Positions 37,796 to 64,000 of a stretch of 64,000 bases of DNA are shown piece after piece. The stretch's first letter is position 1; each line of letters begins with the position of its first letter. The stretch is from positions 1,435,867 to 1,499,866 of the forward strand of contig OX457043.1 in assembly GCA_949752735.1 (NCBI GenBank), in the 5' to 3' direction. The stretch is from Lumbricus terrestris. Its lineage: Eukaryota > Annelida > Clitellata > Crassiclitellata > Lumbricidae. The notes beneath the pieces were generated by a model. It was not told where the DNA came from and searched no databases. It saw only the letters and a list, made by a program, of their open reading frames with translations. The translations under genes and the position numbers were made by a program.

Positions 37796-38356
37796 TCATC
37801 AACTTTTTTGGCGGATAAGTGGTATCTTTTTCCCGGAAAATTTGGTCGATGACTAAAAAATTTTTCTACTGTCTCACAACACCAAAAATTTTGGCCCCCC
37901 CCTTCGAAAATTCCTGTATCCGCCCTTGGCTGGGGTTGTGTTGTCCGAGCGTCGTAAGCGGTAAGCCATAGAGATGTCCGCAGGTTGAACGTTTAACTTC
38001 ATTTCAACGTTTAGTAAGTCGAGCACGGCCTGTTCTGTTTCAGAGTTATTCTCAACGGTTGTTTTCTGGTCACCGCCAGCACCAGCAAGCTCCGAATAGG
38101 ATCGAACAGGAAGACCAGCAATAACAATGTTCTCTGCCCGGGCTTGACGTTCAAGATCTGTAATCTTACCATTTGCTATTTGAAGCTCACTGCGTAATTT
38201 CGTATTCTCGGCCCGAGCTGCCTGAAGGGCCTCCACGAAAGGTGAAAGCTTTTCATCTAATATCGCTCCGATGGCATCGAGAACAGACTTTTCCCGCAGC
38301 GCCTTAGTTAAATCACTTGCTAATTTTTCAGTTTTTGACATTTCCGATGAAGCCAA
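37132..38356 (-). pseudogene. LINE ORF1 (nucleic-acid chaperone type) split by a hAT-like MITE
   Basis: The 5' part (38356-37929) encodes a helical, coiled-coil-prone segment with regularly spaced Leu/Ala (AENTKLRSELQIANGKITDL) and a sequence ending near YRLRRSDNTTPA. The 3' part (37366-37132) encodes a conserved C-terminal domain (ILVRFATKKMRDVVYSARR, VYINEDLSKSTSALF, IASAWTSGGVVYIRR) typical of L1/CR1 ORF1 proteins. Between them lies a 554-bp element with an 8-bp duplication. Counting bases, the two parts are in the same frame once the element and one duplication copy are discounted (663 nt), so the insertion is the only visible lesion. Confidence 0.85.
37375..37928. mobile_element. hAT-like MITE (CAGGGGCGGAT family) inside LINE ORF1
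   Basis: The left end is CAGGGGCGGATCCAGGGGGG and the right end ...CTGTATCCGCCCTTG. The target duplication is GCTGGGGT (37367-37374, 37929-37936). The interior has three to four roughly 90-bp units, each with a poly(A) run followed by GGTCATCAACTTTTTTGGCG. The same core occurs in the element at 63008-63434. Confidence 0.92.
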
Positions 38357-38540
38357 TTGTGGACAGCATAAGCGACAGGCGTAGAAAAGGGTTTATAGCC
38401 GCTAACCTGAGAAAAAGTTTATTTAAGCATAATTTGTAACGGAATAAATAACCGCCATTGTCACGTGACTTTTTGTACAATACATGCACCAAATCAAATA
38501 TTAAATCAATTTTATGATAACCAACAGCCATCATTTATTA

Positions 38541-39024
38541 TTTTATAGTATCGTGGTTCAATGTAACAGGATGACAAACAAGGAAGACCTTAAGGGATGA
38601 ATATCCCGCTGATAGGGATGACAAAACATGGAAGACCTTAAACCTTAAGGGTTGAATACTCCGCTAACAGGGACGCCTACTCGCTAGTGCTACATTAAAA
38701 GGTGGCAAAACGGTTAACAAAGTCAATTGAAAAGTCTTTTAATTAGCACAACTAACAGCCTAACGACAAAAACAAGTGAGAGCAGATTGATTCAGAGGAT
38801 AGGGATCCCAGACCCAGCTTTTCCAGCTGCTGGCGAGTAGGCCTACCGAACCAACTAGGCATTGCTTGTTGTCTCCATTGAGTTCTTTGTGGGTTTTGTA
38901 GTTGTCGATTTCACAAATAAAGATTAGACCCAACAGGGGCTTAGTTGAGATACGTAAGTGGACGACTTAAAATGATAGCGAATTGGGATTTAAACCAATT
39001 AGCTCAGATATCGCTTCAATGCGG
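38541..39024. other. Gene-free stretch upstream of the LINE
   Basis: It contains two imperfect copies of a roughly 55-bp unit (AGGAAGACCTTAAGG ... CCGCTGATAGGGATGAC), possibly LINE 5' UTR. Nothing else is recognisable. Confidence 0.45.
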
Positions 39025-39026
39025 TA

Positions 39027-41214
39027 GGGGAGACCGGGGTTGGTTGCAACACTTTTCACATTTTCATGAGTAACATTTTTATCTTTAGAGCTATCTGCAA
39101 ACTGTTTAGCCCATATGAACCCTTTATATCTCAGCATCAAAACAAGCTATAGTTCCGTTCTCATTGACCAAGCATGTACCCACAATAACTAACTTAACAG
39201 AGGGCTCCAAAATGTTGCAACCAGCCCCGGGCCGGTGTTGGTTGCAACGACCCTCGGGGAAGGTTGCAACAGTATTGAAAGTAGTCTAGATATTCAAATA
39301 AGGTCGCGTAGCCCTGGAGTCAACTGAGTCCTGGCTATGCATCTAGATTATAAGAATGTAATAATTAAAAATTCAAAAATTCAGAGCATCGAGAGCATCA
39401 AAAAGTTTTTTTAAAACTGTTTTTGTATTAATAATCGTCGTGCGAAAAGTTTGATAAATATTCTCCAGTGGCCTATAACTGATAGAGTTGGACTGGCTAC
39501 ATCTACCTAATTGGGCTAATGATGTTCGAAATTAAATTTAAAATGTGGGATTATTCCAAGTCGTCAGAGTTGTTTTCAGGGACATGTAGAATCGATTCCA
39601 GTGTGAGAGTTATGGTTGTCCATCCACCAAAGAGATTGTAAACTTGATTTATTATATATGCCCAAGAAATCGCCTCATAGTCTACAGATGAAGAATCTTA
39701 TGTTTGTCATCCATCCGCAGGATTGGCAATCAGAACATCTAGAAATATGTTTCATGAAGTTTACTCGCTCAAAAAGCAGTGGAGGCACAGAATTCCTACA
39801 AACATCCAGTGCAAACCTCAAAGCCTCTAATTGTCTTCTTTCACCGGATGTCAACACGCCAATCTGCTTTATGTTTGTCAGAACTTTTAAAACCCGTTGA
39901 ACAGTGGTTGCTACGGTTTCATCGAGATTGTAAAATGTAAACGTCAGTTGCTTGGAAAGTTTAACCGAATATATTTCATCATGAGTTTAAAGCACTTTCA
40001 TTGAAGCTTTCTGAACTCGAAGCCTCTGGTGTTCACTGAACCTTGATTCGCAACTTAAATCCCGAAAGTCAGTCTTCAGCAGCAGCGGCAGGCATAGCAC
40101 ACCATTGAAAGGAAGTTCATATTAAACTTAGTGGCACTTTGGTAAATACAGCATGTTCACTTGATTCCACAATAATTCATAATACATGACACCAACCATC
40201 AGCAATATTATAGTCAGCAAATGATTTTGGTAATTTACGGGATAAGTCGGTGTTCTTCATAAGCAAATATACTTCCTGAATATATCGACACAATGTTGAA
40301 CAATAAAATTTGTGACTTTAACAGCCCAAATCTAGCACCACTATCAGTCAGTGGTGTAGTCCTAAAAAATGAAGTGGGGGGACGCCTGGAAATTGAAGTG
40401 GGGGGACGCCTGGAAAATTGAAGTAGAAACTGTAGCAAAAAGTGCAATTTTGCAAGAATTTTGCAAAAAGTGGGGGGACAGCGTCCCCCCGCGTCCCCGC
40501 CCCACTACACCACTGCTATCAGTGAGTTCTTTTTCTACACCGACAATTGCTTCTTTACTAGCAGAACCGCAATCAGTTTTCGCTAACGATTTCTCATCGT
40601 CGCGGATAGTTTAGAGGTTAAAAATAGGTCAAAAAAGGTCAATTAATTAGAGCATGATGTGACATGGCTTAACATAATTCAATCAGTTTACCAATTAATA
40701 GAATGCATATAGCCTGCAATATTTTAATACAATATGCTCTAACTGCGACGGGCAGGCCAGCAATTAAAGTTGCTTATTGAAATAAATGCATGGGGGTTGG
40801 TTGCAACATGTTGCAACCATCCCCGAAAAAATGTTGCAACCAACCCCGAAGCAATGCCTAGACAGTGTTATGGAACAAAATTTCGACGGCATTGATTATA
40901 AATAAAATGACTAAATGCATTTTCAAGCTTAATTACTTGTGCAACTGATAGAACTAAACCGAAAAATATTTCTTCAAAACATTTGACTATAGAACGAAAA
41001 ACCAAAAAACCGAAAAATTTACTTTCAATTGCCAAAAATGATTTTTTGAACTTTTCGGTAGTCATTATCAATTGCCTGCTAAAAAATTAGGACACAATGG
41101 TCTAAAATGTATCCTTTACAAAATAGTTTGCATAATTTTGAGTTGCTATTATGTAGTGCCGAAATATCGATGGTGTTGCAACCAACACGTGTTGCAACCA
41201 GCCCCGTTCTCCCC
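39027..41214. mobile_element. 2.19-kb TIR element with GGTTGGTTGCAAC repeats, TA target duplication
   Basis: The left end is GGGGAGACCGGGGTTGGTTG and the right end reads CAACCAGCCCCGTTCTCCCC. TA flanks both sides (39025-39026, 41215-41216). GTTGCAACCA words also occur inside (39210-39270, 40795-40850, 41173-41200). The open frames do not show a transposase that I recognise, so it looks non-autonomous. A smaller hAT-like MITE (40349-40515) is nested in it. The superfamily is undetermined; TA duplication alone is compatible with several. Confidence 0.75.
40349..40515. mobile_element. 167-bp hAT-like MITE, 8-bp TSD, nested
   Basis: The ends are CAGTGGTGTAGTCC and ...ACTACACCACTG. The target duplication is CTATCAGT (40341-40348, 40516-40523). 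The interior is GGGGGACGC-rich. Confidence 0.9.
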
Positions 41215-41800
41215 TATACATGTATCTTATGATAAAAAGTTCAACATTAATAATATTGTTATTATGTATTTTCCAATCATAATGTCATCACTCGTTTTCA
41301 GTCGTGCACACACTCTGGCTCTATGCGCGATGCATAATCTATGCTGCTACTGCAGCGCCACCTATTCGCTCAGCATTGGCAGACGACAAAGGAATGAATG
41401 TGCTTCGAAGTAAAATTAAGCACATTTACAAATGTCGAATTTTCGCATTAAATTTTTATCAAATTGTTCAAAAATTGGCAACAGCTTACGTTATTAACAT
41501 CCGAGTTAGAGCTTCCATAATAATTATAATACGAATAATTAGTATTGTATCAAATTGGATTGAGAATTTTCAACTGTAACAGCTGCGCGGCGACATCACT
41601 GCAAAGCCGCTTTGCAGCAGTCTAGACCTATAGGCCTATTGATATCATCTCCAATAGACCTGCTGGCAATTATTCGAATATTTATTTGTATTTTCCAAAG
41701 AGATACATATTGAGCTGCGATCTGGACCAAGTGATCGTTATGTGGATACCGTTCTTTGTTCTACGTTTCAATTGACCGAGACTGCTGGAAATTTCGTGCA

Positions 41801-41833
41801 ATGAACGGGAACGCTGAAGATTCGAATCTGACA
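41801..41833 (+). CDS. Possible first coding exon of the KIF19-like kinesin
   Basis: ATG starts an 11-codon stretch (MNGNAEDSNLT) ending exactly at a donor GTGAGTT in phase 0. Vertebrate KIF19 begins with a comparable short polar leader before the first motor beta strand. The exon that should follow (beta-1, VALRVRP-like) was not found between here and 47402, so the link is a guess. Confidence 0.3.
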
Positions 41834-42056
41834 GTGAGTTGGCCTGTAATGATTTCATAAATAAAATTATGTCTAATGTTGGCTTTTAGCGTCAGTAATA
41901 TGGTGAAAATGTGGTCCATGTTCAAACAATAGGTCTAATAATAACAGCTATCACAGGCCTATTAACAACAATTATGGAAATTGAGATGCTGATGTTTTTG
42001 CTGCTGCTGATGATGATGATGACGATGACAATGGCGACTACGATGACGATGGCGAT

Positions 42057-43000
42057 CAGTGTTTAATCTAGACGTCTCTGGGGGGGGAAAGTTCCCCCCA
42101 GGATTGACATTTCCCCCCCCCCAGAAAAATTTGACGACATTATAGATCTATTGGTTTTTAGTTACTGCTTTCATCATTGTTTTACATGAAGTGTTATAAT
42201 ATACTGTGATATTATTTATTATTATATTATTATAATGACATATTGTTTTACTACTATAATATATGATACTATCATGTTAAGATGACACCTTAAAATGCAG
42301 CCATTGCAATGTGAACATTCAAAAAGTTTCTAATGGGTCACTGAAAAAGTACATCTATTTTTTTTAAGACGACACATTAAAATGCTGCCATTGCAATGTG
42401 GAAATTCAAAAAGTTTCTAATGGGTCACTGAAACAGTACAGCTATTTTGTCAAGATGACCCCTTAAAATGCTGCCATTGCAATGTGGAAATCCAAAAATT
42501 TTCTAATGGGTCACTGAAAAAGTACAGCTATTTTGTTAAGACGACACCTTAAAATGCTGCCATTGTAATGTGGAAATTCAAAAAGTTTCTAATGGGTCAC
42601 TGAAACAGTACAGCTATTTTGTTAAGATGACCCGTTAAAATGCCGCCATTGCAATATGGAAATTCAAAAAGTTTTCTAATGGGTCACTGAAAATGTACAG
42701 CTATTTTTATTTAGATGACACCTTAAAATGCTGCCATTGCAATGTGGAAATCCAAAAATTTTCTAATGGGTCACTGAAACAGTAGAGCTATTTTGTTAAG
42801 ATGACCCCTTAAAATGCTGCGATTGCAATGTGGAAATCCAAAAATTTTCAAATCGGGAGGGGCACATCCCCTCCTCATACCCCTCCCCCTCCCAGTCTCG
42901 GTGCTACGCGCTTCACGAGCGTCCTTCGGACGTTCAAATGTCTCCCCCCCTAGAAACCCCAATTTCCCCCCCCAGAGGAGGGGGACTAGATTAAACACTG
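42057..43000. mobile_element. TIR element (CAGTGTTTAATCTAG) with seven internal 86-bp repeats
   Basis: The left end is CAGTGTTTAATCTAG and the right end CTAGATTAAACACTG. GATGGCGAT flanks both sides (42048-42056, 43001-43009; 8 or 9 bp duplication). From about 42285 to 42845 a roughly 86-bp unit with CCTTAAAATGCTGCCATTGC and TTTCTAATGGGTCACTGAAA repeats about seven times. Confidence 0.88.
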
Positions 43001-43099
43001 GATGGCGATCAATGATGATGACGATGACGATGGCGATGGCGGCGACGATGACGGTAAGGTGACGATGGCGATGATGGTGATGATGACGATGATGAATAG

Positions 43100-43124
43100 G
43101 CCTACGATGATGATGATGATGATG

Positions 43125-43163
<39 letters not shown>

Positions 43164-43298
43164 TTTATTTTGCGCCCGAGGTATTTATGATCCCTCAGGC
43201 TTTAAAAAAAATACTAAAAACTGTGTTGTTCTGGAGTTAACGATCATCGTCAGCGGTCGATTGTGCAAAGGTAGAACGGAAAGAAACAGCGTTGAAGC

Positions 43299-43369
<71 letters not shown>

Positions 43370-43473
43370 TTTTTTTAGCGTCCGAGGTATAAATGATCCC
43401 TCAGGCTTTAAAAACAATAAATAGTAAAAGCTTCTTTATAGGTTCTTGTCCCCAACGTGCTCAAATGTGACTC

Positions 43474-43558
<85 letters not shown>

Positions 43559-43596
43559 AGAAAAAGTTTTTAAGTTTTTATGCCTGGATGCGGTGC

Positions 43597-43660
<64 letters not shown>

Positions 43661-43690
43661 TTATTATTATTATTATTATTATTAATATTA

Positions 43691-43734
<44 letters not shown>

Positions 43735-43735
43735 A
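43100..43735. repeat. Series of (ATT)n arrays with CCGAGGTAT...GATCCCTCAGG motifs between
   Basis: ATT runs lie at about 43126-43165, 43302-43365, 43474-43556 and 43597-43733. Motif copies at about 43172-43200 (GCGCCCGAGGTATTTATGAT) and 43379-43410 (GCGTCCGAGGTATAAATGAT) sit directly after ATT runs. Confidence 0.85.
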
Positions 43736-44413
43736 TGACGATGGTTATTGGCAGCAACAATACGATGGTTATTATAGAAATAAAAAATCAACAATAGTTA
43801 CAACGATGATGTTTGTAATAATGTCTTGAGCGCACATTTGAAGAAGCAATACTTATTGCTACCGTCTTGGTAGAAAGACAATTACATCTGGATTTGAAAA
43901 GTAGTATATACACCTAACCTATAATATTACAGTATCCTCTAGTCCACAAAGTTGGTTGCTCGGGTGACACTCAAACCCAAACCCTAATCCCCTCCTCCGA
44001 ATGCTACGCCTATGTAAGAGCCACTAGTATGTCTGGATGCGGTGCTACCGTCTAGAATAGCCAGCAAACGCAGATACTACAAATACCACAACACAAAGCG
44101 CTGCGCATAATAGGAAATCTTAAAAATTAATCACACGGCGACTGTGGTAATTATAAATATGACAAAAATGCTTTGTTAAATGAGACTTCGAAGGAAGCCA
44201 GGTAGGCCTATAGGCCTATCACCATTAAGCCATATTAGGACTGAACCATGGTGTGCCTCAGTGAGTGCGAAAACCTACAACTGTAGCCCCTCTACCCACC
44301 CATATGTCCTTCGAGCCCATCCATATTATTACGAGCGTAAAGGTGCATTTTTATACTTTCTTGTACAACGCGTAGGTCTACATTTTATGGTTTTATGGAA
44401 CCCCACCTATGCG

Positions 44414-45541
44414 CAGTGCCGGCGCTAGCACCCCCCGTACCCCCCGGCCGGGGGGCCCCGAGTTTGAAGGGGCCCCAAAATTTAGCTGGTGATTATGCCT
44501 ATTTGTGACTCTACAGATCCGGTCTGGTGCATGCCTGAGGATGCCTCAACTAACCATACGGCACTGCCATAGCAGATCTAATGCAAATATCATACTGGTT
44601 TTGGGCGTAAGTATAAAGCCTTTAGAGTTTGAAAGGGGGCCCCCAAATTTAGCTGGTCATTATGCCTATTTGTGACTGTACAGATCCGGCCTGGTACATG
44701 CTTCAACTAACCACATGGCACTGCCATAGCAGACCTAATGCAAATATCGTACCGATTATGGGCGTAAGTTTAAAGCCATTTAAACTTACTCAGGCAATTT
44801 CGTCCACTTTCTCAAACACAATGTTTATAAATTGTAACTGATTCTAATTGCTAATTGGATAAGGCCTTCAAATAAAACATTAAAGCCTGTGTATGGTCCC
44901 AGATGTCCTTGGTATGTGTCTGATCTCAAGTTTGCAAGGGGCCTCAAATGTAGCTGGTAATTATACCTTTCATGACTGCTCATTCCTGAAATCACGCACC
45001 GAATTATGTTTTAAGTTTTAACGCAAATCATACAAAATAATATTACGCAAACTAATAGAGCATTGTCCTTCAACCAAAGAGGAGACTTTGGGGGTGTGGA
45101 CAGGGGCATGGCCCCACAATTTATGGTTGGGACGGAATCCTTGTATCTCCAATATTTCAGAAATATTTCATAAGTATCATCCACTGCCCATCAATAATGA
45201 TCAATTTTCTTAAGATGACAGCCTTTAAATCTTTAAATGCTACCATTACAGTTGGCAAATCGGACAAATTTGAACAATGGAGAGGGCACACTCTGAAGTC
45301 CTAAACCACGACTAACAGCATTGAAATATGAGCAATTTTTGTAAAGATGACAGGTTAAAATTCTACCATTACAGCATGGAAATTCAAAAAATTTAACAAT
45401 TGGGATACATTTATTGAAGTCTTACACCATGTCTTTCAGCACTTAGCCTACATTATAATTTTTTTACTGAGATGACAGCTCAAAATATGAGGGGCCCCAA
45501 GTTTTTTTGGGGGGGCCTCAGGTACCCTAGCGCCGGCACTG
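44414..45541. mobile_element. hAT-like MITE (CAGTGCCGGCGCTAG family), second copy
   Basis: The termini equal those of 13906-14737. The target duplication is CCTATGCG (44406-44413, 45542-45549). Its interior contains a partial internal duplication (GAAAGGGGGCCCCCAAATTT block), making it longer than the first copy. Confidence 0.92.
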
Positions 45542-45975
45542 CCTATGCGTACTTACACATAAATTACTGAACCTTTCCCTTGCAAAAGTTAATTAGCTCA
45601 AATCGTCTATGAATATCTATCTTACCGTTGGCTGTTGCTTGTTTTCGTTATGTATCATAATTGCTAGATAAAATATGTTAACTCTGATGGATTGTTGATT
45701 AGATATGAATATAATTTAGCATTGCGCTATTATGTAATCAATACCATCAGACCACAATTATAGGATAATAATAATTATAGCGTTAAATAGGTCTATATAT
45801 ATAACTATGGACGTCATAATTTATTAGCCTATAGACTCCATTTTGCATATATGCCTCTCCCCGCCGTCGCCCCCATACGCAAATCACCTAAATCCAATGA
45901 CCCCTCACTGGGTACTTAATCATATGGACAGCCTTGATATCCTAATAATATAATTTATATCGCATATCATATGTG

Positions 45976-46187
45976 TGGGGCGCGGTGGTGTAGTGGGTAT
46001 GTTCGTCGCCTTGCAGCCGGAGGGTCGCAGGCTCAAATCCACCACAACCACCGCGTAGGGACCTTTAGCAAGTCCTTCACTCGCAATTGCTCATGCGCTT
46101 CGGCGTGAAACTCCGATGCAGTGTTCGCACTGTAGTCGGGAGCGCTTCTAAGTAGCAATCTTGAAGAGGCGCTATAGCAAGTGCACA
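45976..46187 (+). mobile_element. tRNA-derived SINE (family 1), third copy
   Basis: It starts GGGGCGCGGTGGTGTAGTGG with B-box-like GCTCAAATCC, a body, and a 3' part GTCGGGAGCGCTTCTAAGTA then TTGAAGAGGCGCTATA that matches LINE 3' ends of the window. It is not a functional tRNA: the B box departs from consensus and the body is SINE-like. Confidence 0.85.
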
Positions 46188-46189
46188 TA

Positions 46190-46494
46190 CGTAGGCTACA
46201 TCACGTTCGGTCTTCTGTGTTGCTATCAACATAGAGCATGATAATAATTATTATAGCATTTGGTGAATTTATGTTTTTATTGAAAGGTGGCGCTACGTAT
46301 TCGTCCTATGTCACACAGCGAAGTATTACGACATGCCACTCCAATTGCCCACTCTGTCGACAATAACGTAGGCCTACGTTATATTACAATTATGTAACAT
46401 GGTGTATTGTACTGCATTTGATCATTTAAAAGCACCAGGGTGAACCAGAGCGCAAGCCCCGCGAGAGGAAGTAGGTTTTGAGAAGAGACAAGGC

Positions 46495-46562
<68 letters not shown>

Positions 46563-47400
46563 CTGCCAGACAGACAGAAGCGTAAAGCGAGCTGAAGGAG
46601 AAAGCCCCGCATTCCAAAGAGAATTTAGGTAGGCTAAATGATCGGGACTGAACCACAGCAATTCTGGAGTGAGGAACCACGAGGTCAAGTCTGTTGGTTA
46701 GTAGCTTCAGGTTTATAAACAAGCATTATTGGTGAAGTGCATCACGAAACCAGACAGAAAATACTTAGGCTACGTCACTGAAACTCTTTGTGTTGTCACC
46801 TGTTGCAGTAATTTGGATGTCGTGTAATGTAAGTATATTCTTTATGATAACAATTGAATTTCCGTTTACATGATTCTAAACAGATTCTGAACATCTTAAG
46901 TAGCCTATAGGCCTACTCGACGATACTCGTTTCACGTAGGAAGTTATTCGCTTCAGGCATCAACATGCGCGGAAGGACATTATGGAGGAGTGGACATAAA
47001 GGGGAAAAGAAAATGTAGGCCTAGTACATGGCCCAGTATCATGGAGAAAGGACATTGTGCTATAAAAATTTGAAACTGTATAATGAACCTGAGCAAGCCC
47101 TTTGCTTGTTTTTCTATGCAATCAGGTTCACAAAATTAGAAATTGATGGCAACGCAGGAATAGTAACAATGACTACGATAGTTGCAATTTAAAAGCCGTT
47201 CCACATGGTTGATAATTGGCTGTTTATATTCGGATTACCATTCCTTCTCAGAGTAGACCTGTATCTAAAATTGAAAATTATTACGCTAGTAATTAATAAC
47301 AATGATAATGATGATGATAATGGTCATAGTAGTAGGCATGATAATGGTGATAGTTAGATAATAATAAAATGATAACATCACGTGATCTGTTCGCAACACA
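46190..47400. other. Gene-free stretch ahead of the first visible kinesin exon
   Basis: It contains a (GA)n array at 46499-46559 and otherwise unique sequence. I searched it for the missing N-terminal motor exon and found no convincing match. Confidence 0.5.
46499..46559. repeat. (GA)n microsatellite
   Basis: About 30 dinucleotide units. Confidence 0.97.
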
Positions 47401-47401
47401 G

Positions 47402-63719
<16,318 letters not shown>

Positions 63720-64000
63720 GTATAAATGACTCGGTTTTAACTTATGCTGCTCACATTAAATACAAATGGTCTTTGTAGAAATGAACGATCAACCTGTATT
63801 CGGAAAGTTTAAGGTTTATATGCAATTGAAGCAGGAGAGTCTGGACAACTTCGTCCTGAAAGGCAAAGAGAATATTTTGACCTCTAAACTATAGAGGTCG
63901 GCTACTCAGTAACGACTAGGCTATGTATCAGCGAACTTTCTACCTACGTCCAGCTGGCCAGTTTGATGAACGCCGCGCTCTTCAGTACATGAAAACCTGT

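Larger units (their letters stand above)
32478..38540 (-). mobile_element. Nearly full-length CR1/Jockey-group LINE, minus strand
   Basis: The element contains ORF1 (38356-37132, interrupted), an 810-bp inter-ORF region, ORF2 (36321-32962), and a 3' UTR ending about 32478 with AATAAACAAGTTCATTCATT followed by unit C flank. Homology between unit C and unit A stops at the 3' end (near 7025 in A), which fixes that boundary. The 5' end is uncertain: sequence just upstream (38541-38690) has two imperfect copies of a roughly 55-bp unit containing AGGAAGACCTTAAGG, possibly the 5' UTR. Confidence 0.8.

Noticed and set aside
39616..39900. 94-codon frame inside the 2.19-kb element as a transposase
   Set aside because: No recognisable motif, and frames on both strands are short and broken.

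Overview
The window is animal nuclear DNA. It has spliced genes with GT-AG (and two apparent GC-AG) introns, CR1/L2-type LINEs, tRNA-derived SINEs, many small DNA transposons with terminal inverted repeats (TIRs), and very abundant microsatellites. The recurring GGCCTA word and the transposon mix suggest an invertebrate deuterostome, perhaps an echinoderm. That assignment is an impression, not a demonstration.

Region 1 (about 61-32,470) is a tandem segmental triplication: unit A 61-16,536, unit B 16,537-26,847, and unit C from 26,848 until a LINE interrupts it near 32,478. Each unit carries one three-coding-exon gene for a 218-residue secreted EF-hand protein (CDS A 2150-5483, B 19420-22902, C 29313-31496). 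All three share a promoter with identical CCAAT / CACGTG / TATA spacing and a 3' UTR built from a roughly 75-bp minisatellite. B and C are closer to each other than to A. Because the units are copies, one often serves as the empty site for a transposon in another.

Region 2 (32,478-about 38,540) is a nearly complete CR1/Jockey-type LINE on the minus strand. ORF2 is uninterrupted (1119 aa). ORF1 is split by a 554-bp hAT-like element that left an 8-bp target duplication.

Region 3 (about 38,540-47,400) is intergenic or 5' intronic DNA. It holds a 2.2-kb TIR element, several hAT-like MITEs and long ATT arrays. A possible first coding exon of the kinesin gene lies at 41,801-41,833.

Region 4 (47,402-63,719, running off the right edge) is a plus-strand kinesin-8 motor gene, clearly KIF19-like. 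Ten exons join in consistent phase from just after the first motor beta strand, through the P-loop, switch I, switch II and neck, into the stalk. Its introns are full of LINE tails, MITEs, a decayed piggyBac element and microsatellites.

No CRISPR array, rRNA gene, convincing functional tRNA gene or viral gene was seen. The two gene families have no evident functional link: one is a local cluster of secreted calcium-binding proteins, the other a microtubule motor known in vertebrates for cilium-length control.
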